A DNA stretch of 64,000 bases from Dipteronia dyeriana (Eukaryota; Streptophyta; Magnoliopsida; Sapindales; Sapindaceae), in the NCBI GenBank assembly GCA_032871835.1, contig CM065297.1, positions 42,781,098 to 42,845,097 of the forward strand, written 5' to 3'. The notes beneath the pieces were generated by a model. The model was not told where the DNA came from, searched no databases, and worked only from the letters and a program-made list of their open reading frames with translations. A program made the position numbers and the translations under genes. Positions 45,424 to 56,760 of the stretch are shown here, piece by piece (the first letter of the stretch is position 1; the number at the start of each line of letters is the position of its first letter).

Positions 45424-47626
45424 TGTTGGGATTATGCTCGATAGCAAGAGTGTAATAATGTATTTGACAATGTTTTCATATTAATAAAGTGATTTCTAGT
45501 TTAACAAATCTTATAGCATTTATAGTTTAATTATTATAATTGTCAAAAGTAAATAATCATAAGGTCAAAAGACTATGAGAAAATAAGAATTGTTCATACA
45601 TCTAGATATGTATGAGGTAGACACAATTCTTTGGTTAGTCTTGAATAATATTCACAGCTTAAGATAAAAGGTGGGGAGCCATTATATTGTTAAAGATGTA
45701 GATTCTTTTGCTAGCATTTGAATAGGATCAAATGTGTTATGATGAGTCTAAAATCATTAAATGTGGTGTCTTTAGGCAAAAGAATCTAGTGCACTGGGTG
45801 CATTGAATAGGATCACAATAATATATTTTATCTAGAATCGTCAATGGATAAAAGTTTTCATTTGAAGACAATCGGAGAGTCTATCTCAATCCTGAGATAA
45901 ATGATGAACTTATGGTTGCAATTGTTATCATTTGAGCTATCAATGAGTATGATTATATAGCATAGTCTATCCTCGATAGTTTGGTGGTATTCATTTGTTA
46001 ATCGATAGAGAACTTCATTTATAGATATGGACATCAAGGCTCCATTTATTAAATGAGAGTAGAATATCATCATATGGATGTTTTGAGGTATTGAATATTA
46101 AATCTTAACTTTAAGTTTCAATAGTGTCTATTGAAGCATGACTTCTAGACAAGTCAAAACATCCAAGTTCAAAATGTGGTCATATGTGTAAATATGGTAA
46201 CTTGGAGAGCTATAGGCAGTCTATGAGCTCTTGGCGATTACTGATATTCTTCATGAGGATACACTTTCTCCAATAAGGTTGTCTAGGGTATGAATGAGTA
46301 ACATCAACTTATTCTATCTTTATTTAAGAGTTCAATTTTAGTTCTTTAGTGTAATGAACTAAAATTAAATAGATCGGACTTAAGTGAATCATTTATTGAT
46401 TGTGATTGGGTTGTGTCTATTGGAGCTTAAATTTAGATAGCCCACCAAGATCCCCAATCCACACGAACTTGCATGGATCACTTGATATATTCTACCAACC
46501 CAATTTAGTGGTCCATTTAGAATTGTATTAAGGCATGTGAACTTGTTTCTTTTTGTAAGAATATGTCTACTTCACATGTGGACTTTTTACTATGGTCCAA
46601 TGGAATTAACAAATTAAGAAAAATAATACATGGCCCATATATATGTGTTGGGCGGCAAGGCTATTTAGAATAGCTTAATTATATTTTATGATTTTATTAT
46701 TTAATTAAATGGAAATTAATTAATTTGTTGATTGATTAAATATTTAATTAAAAGTCAAAATATGTTTCCTAGTAGGAGATGGTCTCCTAAAAATATACTA
46801 TTGATGATAGTATAATTAATATTAAAGACTATATTTGATAAGTCGATAAATAAAAGGAATTATATATCTAATCAAAATAGGAAGTCTTTAATATGGTTAC
46901 AAATAAACAATTCAGTTAGATTAGGAGTCTTGGTGTAGGAAAGAATTCCTTTTGGAAAATGATTCTTAACCACAAAGTAAATCCACCTAAGGATAGGATT
47001 CTTAACCACCAAGTAAATCTTTATTAGGAGAGGATTTAGTCTCCTATATATCATACCTGTTAAATTCAACCAAGAATGAATTTTGGGTGTGAGAAGTTGT
47101 TTTTTATTTGTTTTTTATTGTTATAAAAAAAACTTCGTCCAACTCATTGTGTGAAGAATTCTGCCAAGCATAGAGAATAGAGGGAATGTTTCTGTTTTCG
47201 ATAGTACACTAGTATCCTTTGCATCAAAAGGGTTTTGTGTACAACATCGAATAAAGGTTCAAGCGAGTTTCAATCAAATTGATTGAAAATTCAAAAGTGA
47301 CCAAACGTTCCTTGTTTTTCTCTTGGAGGATTATTGTGACTAACGAAGAAGAAGATTTTGTTTTTTTCCATCTTTAGGTATACAATTTAAAGAAAGGGAG
47401 CCCACACTCCTAGGTGATTCACGTTCGTTATTAGACTGGAAGATCTTACGGATTCAATTCTATGCTAGTTCAATCGTCATGAAAAAAAGAGTATGATACT
47501 TTTTATATGCATCAATTAATCTAAGGTTAAGGTTCTTGTTATTAAAAGGGAACATTTTTATTTATATGCAAACCCTAATTTTATTAAATTTTCTCACTCT
47601 TCCGCTGCGCGGGGTTTTATTTCCCA
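45424..47626 (+). repeat. 3' LTR of A5
   Basis: 2203 bp, TGTTGGGATTATGCTCG to TTTTATTTCCCA, close in length to A3's 2241 bp. It contains the TAGGAGA/TCTCCTA hairpin near 46773. The preceding polypurine tract is eroded (AGTTTGAGAT). It is followed by ATTGG (47627-47631), the same five bases that normally lie between a family A LTR and the rest of the primer site. Confidence 0.8.
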
Positions 47627-47631
47627 ATTGG

Positions 47632-47801
47632 AATGCAAGATCTTGCATATTCAATTCAATGCTAGTTCAATCAGAACGATACTTTAATTATATGTCAATT
47701 AATTTAGGGTTAAGGTTCTTTCATTTAAAGGGAAACTTTTTAAAATATACCAAACCCTAATTTTATGCTTCCGCCGCATTCATAATCGATTTTTCCCTAC
47801 A
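47632..47801 (+). repeat. 5' LTR fragment of A6
   Basis: It repeats the last ~170 bp of the neighbouring LTR: TTCAATTC(A/T)ATGCTAGTTC, ATCAATTAAT-type sequence, TTAAGGTTCTT, CAAACCCTAATTTTAT and CTTCCGC(C/T)GC. It ends TTTTTCCCTACA at 47801, next to the primer site. Confidence 0.8.
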
Positions 47802-47803
47802 AT

Positions 47804-47815
47804 TGGTATCAGAGC
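47804..47815 (+). other. primer-binding site of A6
   Basis: TGGTATCAGAGC, a perfect 12-base complement of plant initiator-Met tRNA. The best preserved in the window. Confidence 0.92.
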
Positions 47816-47939
47816 CTGGGTGTACCCATGATTAATTGATGTATATGTATGTTAATATACTTCTTTTTATTGTTAATCATGTTTTAGAACGAGATGGCAC
47901 TTTAGGTATTCGCATACATATTTACATTGTAATGTATGG

Positions 47940-47971
<32 letters not shown>

Positions 47972-49105
47972 TTGTGTGTTTTATACTGTGACTTTTTATT
48001 GCTCAATTTTGGTCCTAAAATTTCAATGTAATTTTGTTTTGGGATTGTAACAAGAAGGGTGACCTATCATCGCTATAATTTTATTCTTGGAAGTTGCTAA
48101 GTTTTTTTTTTTTTACTATTGTAATTAAAAAAAGTTGTAAAACTTTTTTTGTTTAAAATACTATTGTAATATACTCAAGTATCGAAGATTTGAAGAATTG
48201 GGATCAATCAGAACAAGTTTTGAACCGTGTTTGCTATCGCAACGATCGTGCGTGCGAATGAGCATGCAACCACGATTGTTATGGCATGGGCTGTGCACGG
48301 CAGCCCTTTATGGTGCTAAGGGGTGCACACACCCATGGGAGGTAGCTAAGGGGTGCAAACGGATGATGGTCGCATGAAAACTTGTTCGCCAAGAAAGGAG
48401 TTTCTGTTTTCCAAGTCATATGTAGTTTACTTGCTTTTCTAGGATGGACCAAAATTGTAGTTGTTTCTATTTTCGTAAATATTACAATATTTGTTGTTGT
48501 ATGATAACTTTTCATGTAGAATAGGAGTGTCACACATTTATCTCTTTTGGTATGAACATGCATTGAATGGTTTAGGTATCTAATTGACATCTGGATAACT
48601 TGGTAAATCATTATATGAAACTCAATCACACACCTTAAACAATTTAGTGGGAAAAGTTGTTTCGAAACACCTATGGCCTCCAAGTTTAGTTGAGCTTTAT
48701 GTTTCATGTAATAACCCCCCAAGGGGTATTCATGAATGGAATTTAGCAAGATACTTCCTTACGAGGATAGAGTAGACAATTGACCCAAACAATATCTACT
48801 CCCATAGGAGGGATATTCGTGAGGGAATATATTGAAGGTCAATAACTTAGTAACACACTCAATGTAATTTCATTAATATCCTCCCAAGAGTTCTTGTTAA
48901 TAAAATTGGAAGGCTAAAATTTAAAATGATGGTTGTTATGTTAAAAATTAGGTGGGACTTAGTCCAACTAGTAAATGGGGTGAACTCCCAAATGAATTAT
49001 TGTTAAATTTTACGATTGAATTATTTTATTTAATTTAAGATAAATATTTAAAATTGCTATATCATGATTGTTTATTTATATAATTTTTTTTATTATAAAG
49101 AAATC
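47816..49105 (+). other. A6 5' leader (no gene)
   Basis: About 1.3 kb, homologous to the A2 and A4 leaders in reverse orientation. It includes (TA)n then (TG)n at about 47941-47978. A minus-strand 156-codon ORF (48279-48749) has no counterpart kept open in A2 or A4 and is not called. Confidence 0.7.
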
Positions 49106-50007
49106 ATGATCCCGTCCCTAATTAACATCCAAATATATAATACTTTAACTGGTGATAATTATGTTATATGGAAAAGGAATATCGGGTTGTTGTTGCAAGC
49201 TGAAAAGTGTAAGTTCGTTCTGTGTACTCCTAAACTACCTACTTCTACTAATGAATCTATTGAGGTGAAAAGAGACGAGTATCAACTATGGAAGACTTCA
49301 GACGAGATGGCTAAATGTTACCTTATGGCCACCATCTCAGACATGTTGCAACATCAACATGAAAGAATAGAGACTACTGTCGATATAATGATGTCTCTAG
49401 AAGAGATGTTTGCTATGAAGTCTAGGACGACTAAGAAAGAGGCAGTGACTGCTTTCATGAATCTTAGGATGAAACCTGGATAGGATGTGAAAGATCAAAT
49501 GAAAAAAGTCATAGCTCATCTCAACATTGTTGTATGGTGAGATTTTGATCCGTTCAAGTTGGACTACACCTTGAACAATAGGGAATGCACCTTCTAAGGC
49601 TTGATGCAAGATTATTAAAGCACCGAGAAAATCCTCGTGAAAGGCAAGGGTTAAGAGATTCATACGGTTAGTAAAGTTGCTACTGTTAAGACCCATATGA
49701 AGGTCAAGAAACAACAGAAGAAAAAGCAACTTGGCCTAACTAGAAGGGGTTTCAAGAAAGGAAAAGACTAAATGAGAATGAATTCAACCTGCATTTAGGC
49801 AACATAGCGTTGGTATCAACTAGTGCAGTGGGGGATATTAGAATTTGTTTGGATTCCTAAGGCATTTAGATTTAATAGACTTTCATTACGTACCTCAATT
49901 CAAGAGGAATTTAATTTCAGTTTCTTGTTTAAATAAATTTGGATCTCTGGTTACTTTTATAAAAGTTTTATGTTTGGTAGAGTAGCAAATTTGTTTGCAA
50001 AGGTACA
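49106..50007 (+). pseudogene. A6 gag and protease remnant (broken)
   Basis: The start ATG at 49106 is present, unlike A2 and A4: MIPSLINIQIYNTLTGDNY, WKRNIGLLLQAEKCKFV, WKTSDEMAKCYLMATISDML and FAMKSRTTKKEAVTAFMNLR, then a stop at 49481. This is the best gag N-terminus of family A. Downstream, a basic stretch (KKQQKKKQLGLTRRGFKKGK) runs into MRMNEFNL-type sequence. The zinc knuckle and the protease catalytic site are both missing. VSTSAVGDIRICLDS is the surviving protease tail. Confidence 0.8.
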
Positions 50008-50410
50008 TTGGAACACGATTTATTCTATTCGCATAGCAATAGCTCTCACTTGTTATACACGGAATCAATGCAACCTAATCCTAAAAAAGTAAAATTATCA
50101 TATAATGAAACATACCTATGGCATTTGTGCCTAGGTCATATTAACCTTGATAGGATCAAAAGAATGTTTAGTGATGGACCTCTAAGTGACATAAAGGTTG
50201 ATGATCTACCAACTTGTAAGTCTAGTTTGGAAGGTAAGAAGACCAAAAGGTTGTTCACGACCAAAGGCATAAGATACATTGAATGTTTAAGACTAATACA
50301 CACGGATGCTTGTGGTCCTATGAGAATCCAAGCCAGAGGTGGATATGAGTACTTCATCACTTCCATGGACGATTACTCGAGATTTGGTTATGTGTATATC
50401 CTAGAACAAA
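50008..50410 (+). pseudogene. A6 GAG-pre-integrase and integrase start
   Basis: Open from 50008: YSHSNSSHLLYTESMQPNPK, YLWHLCLGHINLDRIKRMFS (integrase zinc-site histidines), CKSSLEGKKTKRLFTTKG, IHTDACGPMRIQARGGYEYF and MDDYSRFGYVYILEQKV. The first acidic residue of the integrase core (TDACGP) is present; the second and third are deleted. At about 50405 the sequence jumps to the reverse transcriptase segment. Confidence 0.85.
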
Positions 50411-51501
50411 AGGTTCGATCAAGCTATGAAAAGTTTTGAAATTATTCAAAACCTTAACGAACCTTGTGTATACAAAAGAATTAAAGGCGATAAGTTGGTT
50501 TTCCTAGTTCTTTACATTGATGATATACTACTCATTGGAAACTTTGTAGAAGTATTGAAATAAAAAAAAATGGTTTGCAAAATAATTTGATATGAAGGAC
50601 TTAGGAGAAGCAAGTTATATTCTTGGTATCCAAGTCATAAGGGATAGAAAGAATAGAAAGATTGCATTATCCCAAGCTTCGTACATAGAAAAAATTCTTG
50701 TCTAAATTTTCCATGCAAGATTCAAAGAAAGGTATGTTACCTTTTAGACATGGAATCAAACTTTCTAAGGAACAAGTTCTTAAGAATGACCAGGAAGAGC
50801 AATTCATGAGTAGGGGTCCATATGCCTAGACAGTTGAGAGTCTCATGTATACAATGCTCTGCACTAGACCATATATTTGTTTTATTGTTGGCAAAGTTAG
50901 CAAGTTTCAATCAAAATTCGGTCCTAATCAGTAGACAGCGGTCAAGCATATTTTCAAGTATCTTAGGAGAACGAGAGATTATATGCTTGTATACTCTTGT
51001 GGGGATTTAATTCCCGTTGGATATACAGATTCTGATTTCCAATCATATTCTGACTCTAGAAGATCAACATCCGAATCTGTGTTTACACTTAGAGGAGGGG
51101 CAGTCTTATGGAGGAGTGTCAAGTAATCTTGTATTGTTGATTCCACAATGGAAGTTGAGTATATGGCTGCATGCAAAGCTGCTAAAGAGGCTGTCCGGCT
51201 CTGCCAATTCTTGATTGACTTCGAAATGGTTCCTGATGCAAATAAGTAGATCACTATCTATTGTGACAATAATGAAGTAGTGGCTAATTCAAGAGAACCA
51301 AGAAGTCATAAGAGAGGGAAACATACTGAAATGAAGTATCACATTATAAGGGAAATTATGTAAAAGGGTGACATGACGATAACCAAGATCGCGTAAGTAG
51401 AAAATCTGGTAGATCCCTTCATAAAAGCTCTTTTTCAAAAGTGTTTTGATGTGCACCTAGAGAATAAGGGTATAAGAGATATGACACATTCGCTATAGAG
51501 C
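50411..51501 (+). pseudogene. A6 reverse transcriptase C-terminus and RNase H (broken)
   Basis: It begins with QAMKSFEIIQNLNEP and VYKRIKGDKLVFLVLYIDD (YIDD at 50513-50524 in place of YVDD). Then come QFDMKDLGEASYILGIQVIR and, with many shifts, the RNase H landmarks DFQSYSDSRRSTSESVFT, EYMAACKAAKEAVRLCQF and NSREPRSHKRGKHTE. More than ten stops. Non-functional. Confidence 0.8.
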
Positions 51502-51512
51502 AAGTGGGAGAT
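51502..51512 (+). other. polypurine tract of A6
   Basis: AAGTGGGAGAT, identical to A3. The LTR start has mutated from TGTTGGG to TATTGGG. Confidence 0.85.
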
Positions 51513-53097
51513 TATTGGGTTTATGCTCGATAGCAAGAGCGTAATAATGTATTTTACAATCTTTTCATATTAATAAATTGATTTCTAGTTTAACAAAAGT
51601 TATAGCATTTAAAGTTTAATTACTACAATTGCTAAAAGTAAATAATCATAAAATCAAAAGACTATAAGAAAAGAAGAATTCTTCAGACATCGGGATAAGT
51701 ATGAGGTAGACATAATTCTTTTAGTTAGTCTTGAATAATATTCTCAACTTAAGATAAAGGTTGAGAGCCTTTATCTTGTCGAAGTTGTAGATTCTTTTGC
51801 TAGCATTTGAGTGGGATCAAACTTGTTATGATGAGTCTAAAATCATCAAAGTGTGGTGTCTTTGGGCAAAAGGATCTAGTGAACTAGGTGCATTTAATAG
51901 GATCACAGTGAAATACTTTATCTAGAACCGTCAATGGATAAAAATTTCACTTGAAGACAATCAGAGAGTTTATCTCGATCCTAAGATAAAAGATGGTTGC
52001 AAGTGTTATCATTTAATCTATCAATGAGTATAGTCTAGCATCAACAGTTTGGTGGTATTCATTTGGCAATCGATAGAGGACTTCATTTATACGTAATGGC
52101 TATTAACTCTTAACGTTAAGTTTTCAATAGTGTCTATTGAAACATGGCTTCTTGACAAGTCAAAATATCCAAGTTCAAAATGTGGTCATATGAGTAAATA
52201 CGGTAACTTGGAGAGCTAAAGGCAGTCTACGAGATCTTGGCAATTACGTATATTCTTCATGAGGATACACCATCTCCATTAAGATTTTTTAGGGTTTGAA
52301 TGAGCAATATTAACTTATTCTATCTTTATGTAAGAGTTCAATTTTAGTTCTTTTGTGGAATGAACTAAAATTAATAGATCATACCTAAGTGAATCATTTG
52401 TTGATTGTGATAAGGTTATGTCTATTTGAGCATACATTTAGACAGCCCTCAAGATCCCCAATTCAAACGAACTTGGATGGATCACTTGATTTATTCTACC
52501 AGACCAATTTATAGGTACATATAGATATGTATTAAGGCATGTGGACTTGTTTCTTTTAGTAAGAATGAGTCTAGTTCATATGTGGATCATTTATTAAAGT
52601 CCAATGAATTGAATAAAATAGGAAAAATAATATTTGGCCAATATTTAAATAGATTGGGCCGCAAGGGACTATATAAGAGCCTTATATATTGTTTTTTATA
52701 TTATTATTTAATTAAATAGACATTAATTATTTAATTAATTAATTAATTGTTTAATTAAAATTTAAAATCTTTTTCCTAGTAGGAGATGGTCTTCTAGAGT
52801 CATATTATTATTGCTAATATGATAAGTATCAAATACTATCTTTGTTAAGTAGATGAATAAAAGGAATTTATTTATCTAGTCAAATTAAAAAGTATTTGAT
52901 TTCTAGTTAAACTCTAGTTGACAATTAGTCAAATTAGGAAGTTTTAATATTGTATTAAAATATATTCAATAATTTGTTACTGAATAAATACACTATTTGA
53001 GTTAGATTAGGAGTCTTCGTGTGGAAAATAAATCTTTTTATAAAAACGTTTCTTTGTCACCAAGTAAATCCACCTGGAGATAGGATTCTTACCCACA
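51513..53097 (+). repeat. truncated 3' LTR of A6
   Basis: About 1585 bp of a family A LTR, ending at GGATTCTTACCCACAA. The text continues with the 3' end of a Sirevirus LTR (G). The missing part is about 650 bp. Confidence 0.85.
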
Positions 53098-53171
53098 AAA
53101 TTGGCAATCAATAGAATTCAAACCTATTCACCCCCCTCTAGGTCTATAGACACCCTTTCTAGGGAATTTCA
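53098..53171 (+). repeat. 5' LTR remnant of G
   Basis: AATTGGCAATCAAT(A)GAATT, CCTATTCACCCCCCTCTAGG and AGGGAATTTCA match 61520-61593. The break with A6's LTR is at about 53097. Confidence 0.85.
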
Positions 53172-53173
53172 AT

Positions 53174-53185
53174 TGGTATCAGAGT
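53174..53185 (+). other. primer-binding site of G
   Basis: TGGTATCAGAGT, one mismatch at the end from TGGTATCAGAGC. It directly follows CA-AT at the LTR end. Confidence 0.88.
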
Positions 53186-53311
53186 TGGTGCCTAGATATA
53201 CTTAGGTGATCCTTGCTCTGTGTGTGTCTTGCTTTGTGCATTTTCTTTATTGCTTGCATTTTGTGTGTTGCATTACATTTGCATCTCATTCATCCATTAC
53301 CCTAAAACACT

Positions 53312-54480
53312 ATGAGTGGAAACGGTGGTAGTCATGAGAGAGCCTCAAGCCCCCTTGCTCATTGGGGTGAATTATGCCTCTTGGATGGGTAAGATGGAAT
53401 CATATCTTTGCCAATTTGATGATCGGGCCTGGATGGCAATAGAAGATGGTTATGCTCTTTCGAAGATGACTACCGATGGTGTAGAAGCTCTCAAGCCTAA
53501 GTCTTGTTGGAGTGCTCAAGAGTTTGAAGCATCCAAGTGGAACAACAAGGCTATGTATGCCATCCTTTGTGCCATGGACAATAATCAATACAAGTTGGTC
53601 CAAAACATTGGGATTGCAAATGAGGCTTGGGATATTCTTCAAACAGCTCATGAGGGAACTAAAGTAGTCAATGACTCAAAGCTCCAAGTCCTCAAAATGC
53701 AATTTGAGATGATTTGGGTGGAGTAGCATGAATGCTTCAATGAATTTCTAGGGAAGTTGATGGGTATCATCAACCAAAGCCATCAACTTGGTGACCCCTA
53801 TTTGGATAGGAGAATCAAGCAAAATATTATGAGGTCACTTCCGTCAAGGTTTGAATCAAAGGTGACGGCTCTTGAAGAGAATAGTGAGTACAAGAATATA
53901 AAGCCAAGTGAAGTCATTGGAAGACTTCTAGCTTATGAGTCAAGATGGAACACCACATCAACACTTCCGAAGAAGAAAAAGAGTGTTGCCTTGAAGTCCA
54001 CCAAGGTTGAAGAAGAGGATGAGGACACAGATGAAGAAATGACCCTCATGGTTAAAAGATTCAATAAATTCATGAAGTTTGAGAGGAATGGATTTGGGTC
54101 CAAGGGAAAGGAAGTGAAGAAGAAAACTCTTTTCAAGAAGATGGAAAGGTCTTAAGAGAGTGACTCCAAGAAGGGCATTCAATGCTACGAATGTAGTGCC
54201 TTTGGTCATATTGCTCTAGAATGTGCAAATTTGAAGAAAAAGAAGAGAGGAAAGGCGATGGCGGTCACTTGGAGCGATAGTGAATACTTATAAGACGGAG
54301 AAAAATCTTCGGATGATGAAGATAGAGTTGCAAACTTCATTGCCTTCTCAACATCTCATAATGGCAAGAAAGTTGTAAGCAATAAGGAAGAAGTAGATGA
54401 CTCTAGTGCTGAGAGTACCTCTTCTAACTCTAGGTTTGAGATTGATGAGGAAATGAACTATATGACTTTATAAAGTTTTT
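53312..54480 (+). pseudogene. G gag, N-terminal part (broken)
   Basis: The likely original start is ATG at 53312 (MSGNGGSHERASS). A one-base shift in the following C-rich stretch moves the reading to another frame: LLIGVNYASWMGKMESYLCQ, FDDRAWMAIEDGY, KWNNKAMYAILCAMDNNQYK (UBN2-type gag). A stop at 53724 separates the next part (53757-54155: LGDPYLDRRIKQNIMRSLPS, RFESKVTALEE). The first zinc knuckle CYECSAFGHIALEC (54183-54224) is intact. An acidic serine-rich stretch follows. Confidence 0.88.
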
Positions 54481-54493
54481 TGAAAAGTCAATA

Positions 54494-55108
54494 TTGAAAA
54501 AGACGGAGATTCAAGAGTTGAAAAAAGATAATCTAGAGTTGACATCCAAGATAACTTACTTGAGTGAGAAAGTAAAGAGTGGAAAAGAGTTAGAAGAGAG
54601 CTTGAAATTGGAGCTTGTGATTACTAAGAAGAGTGAAGAGAACTTTAAGATTGACCTTAGGGAAGCAAAAGAATTGGTTACCGAGATGACATCCGGAATC
54701 GAGAAACTTGACAAGATGCTATCAAGTAGGAAGAGTCCTAGTGATAAAAAGAGTCTAGGATATGTGGAAGGCAAGGATGCCACTTCCTTGAAGAAGACCA
54801 TCTTTATCAAGAGTCAAGAGGTTAGAGAGGTTCAAGCTTCACACCAACAAATGTGATCGGACGAAGTTGGAGAATCATCAAAGCAAGCTCAAATAAAGGC
54901 TCAAACAAAGTCAAAAGTTAAAGCTCGTCCATAAAAAGCTAGAGCTTATCAAACAAGACCTCAACTTCTAAGGAGCTCTAAAAGTCAACAAAGGACTTTT
55001 CACCTACAATCGAGAAGGGAAGCTAGTTTGGCTCAACCACAAGGGGTGTTTCAAAGAAGATATTCGGCTCAACACCAAAAGATAACTTAAACGAGAGGAA
55101 AGTCTTCC
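54494..55108 (+). pseudogene. G gag coiled coil and linker
   Basis: 120 open codons predicted as coiled coil (KKTEIQELKKDNLELTSKIT, EESLKLELVITKKSEENFKI), ending in a stop at 54854. A glutamine- and lysine-rich linker with several stops leads to the second zinc knuckle. Counterpart of 36881-37366 in F and 26400-27233 in E. Confidence 0.8.
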
Positions 55109-56760
55109 ATGCTTGCACCAAGATATGTTATGAATTCTTACTTTACTCTCACTTGTCATTATTGTGGTGTTGAAGGTCACATAAGGCCAAATTGTTATAA
55201 ATTTATTAAGTTGTGTTGTTTTGAAAGCATTATTGAGATGAATATGCTTAGAAGAGCCAAAATGCATGCACATAGGAATTTTAGAGCAAATGAACTCATG
55301 GCTCCTAGAAATAGTAATGTTCCCTCGAGGTGGACTAGAAAGGATGAATATTGTTGTCATGTGGCTCAAGTAGCCATGAAAGCCAAAGCCACAAACACTG
55401 GGTACCTTGATAGTGGGTGTTCTAGGCACTTGACTGAAAACAATAGTTTCTTCGAGACTCTTGTGATGGAGGAAGGTGGATTTTTCACCTTTGGTGATGG
55501 TTAACAAAAGAAGGCTATAGAGAAAGGAAACATATCCATTCCAGGTTTACCGTCCTTGTCCAATGCTCTTTATCTTAATGATCTGAAAGCAAATTTAATT
55601 AGTATTTCATATTTAAGTGATGTAGGGCTTTCGGTTATATTTGGCAAGGTTGGTTGCTCGATTCTTAAAGAAGATGGGCAAATCCTTCTAAAAGGCAAGA
55701 GATTAAGTGACAATTGTTATTGTCTTGATTCTAACGACATCTCTTGTAACTTGTCTAACTGTGATCAAGTCGAATTGTGGCATCAAAGGCTTGGTCACAT
55801 GAATTTTAAAGACTTGAAAGTGCTTGAAAAATTGAATGTTTTGAGAGGCCTTCCCATGTTTGGAAAGAGGATTGAGGGAGTTTGTGGACCTTGTTAACAA
55901 GGAAGGCAAACTAAGAGTGTGCATAAGAAGGATAAGTATCTCGCCACCAAAGAGCCACTAGAGCTTCTTCATATGGACCTTATGGGTCACATGTAAATAG
56001 AGAGTCTCGGTGGTAAGAGGTACATCTTTTTGTACGTTGATGATTTTTCTAGATTTACATGGACCTACTTTTTTAAAGAAAAATTTGAAACTTTTGAAAA
56101 TTTTAAAATGCTTTGCACTAAAATTCAAAATGAGAAGGATTCTCACATAAAATGCATTAAGAGAATTAGGAGTGACCATGGGAGAGAATTTGAAAATGCT
56201 TGCTTTGAAAACTTTTGTGATAGTCTTGGCATCTCCCATGAGTTCTCAACTCCTCAACAAAATGGGGTAGTTTGAGGAAGAATAGGGTCCTCAAAGAGAA
56301 AACCAGTGTGATGTTGCTTAGCAACAATGTGCCTAGGAATCTTTGGGCTGAGGCCGTCAATACGGCTTGTTATATAGGCAATAGAGTTTTTCTTAGGTCT
56401 GAAACTAGGCAAACCTTCTATGAATTATGGAAGGGTAGGAAGCCAAATGTTAGATACTTCCACTCATTTGGAAGCAAGTGCTACATTCTTATCGTGATCA
56501 ACTTGGCAAGTTTGATGCTAAGAGTGATGAGGGGATTTTCATTGGCTATGCCCTAAATAGTAAGGCCTATAAAGTTCTTAATTTGAAGACTAGAAGTGTC
56601 ATGGAATCATTTAATATGGTCATAGATCATTGTAGGCCTAAGGTTAGTATTCATGATAAGGAGGTTAGTGTGTTTGATGATTCGCCCTTGGAGAAGATTG
56701 GTGAGACTTCAAGTGATAAAAAGTTAAAACTTAAAAAAAAAGATCTCTCAATCTCTTGAT
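55109..56760 (+). pseudogene. G protease and integrase (broken)
   Basis: Second zinc knuckle CHYCGVEGHIRPNC (55154-55195). Protease site YLDSGCSRHLTENN (about 55400). GAG-pre-integrase LWHQRLGHMNFKDLKVLEKL and GVCGPC. Integrase core: HMDLMGHM (stop), YVDDFSRFTWTYFFKEKFET, RIRSDHGREFENACFENFC and FSTPQQNGVV, where a stop and shift hit the third acidic position. The rest continues in other frames (NLWAEAVNTACYIGNRVFL, GKFDAKSDEGIFIGYALNSK). Frames: 2, then 1, then 0. Confidence 0.88.

Larger units (their letters stand above)
44527..47626 (+). mobile_element. A5: 5'-truncated family A element
   Basis: It starts inside reverse transcriptase, just after the YVDD region, and ends with an apparently complete LTR. 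It is fused on the left to F's broken LTR, and followed by ATTGG and a second LTR end. Confidence 0.8.
47632..53097 (+). mobile_element. A6: family A element with internal deletion
   Basis: A 3' piece of a 5' LTR (47632-47801), perfect primer site, leader, gag, GAG-pre-integrase, truncated integrase, C-terminal reverse transcriptase, RNase H, polypurine tract, and 3' LTR cut at about 53097. About 1.3 kb covering most of integrase and half of reverse transcriptase is deleted near 50405. Confidence 0.8.

Noticed and set aside
48279..48749. 156-codon minus ORF
   Set aside because: Antisense in the A6 leader; the equivalent sequence in A2 and A4 does not stay open, and there is no recognisable domain.
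55004..55507. 167-codon minus ORF
   Set aside because: Antisense to G's gag knuckle and protease, which have clear homology on plus.
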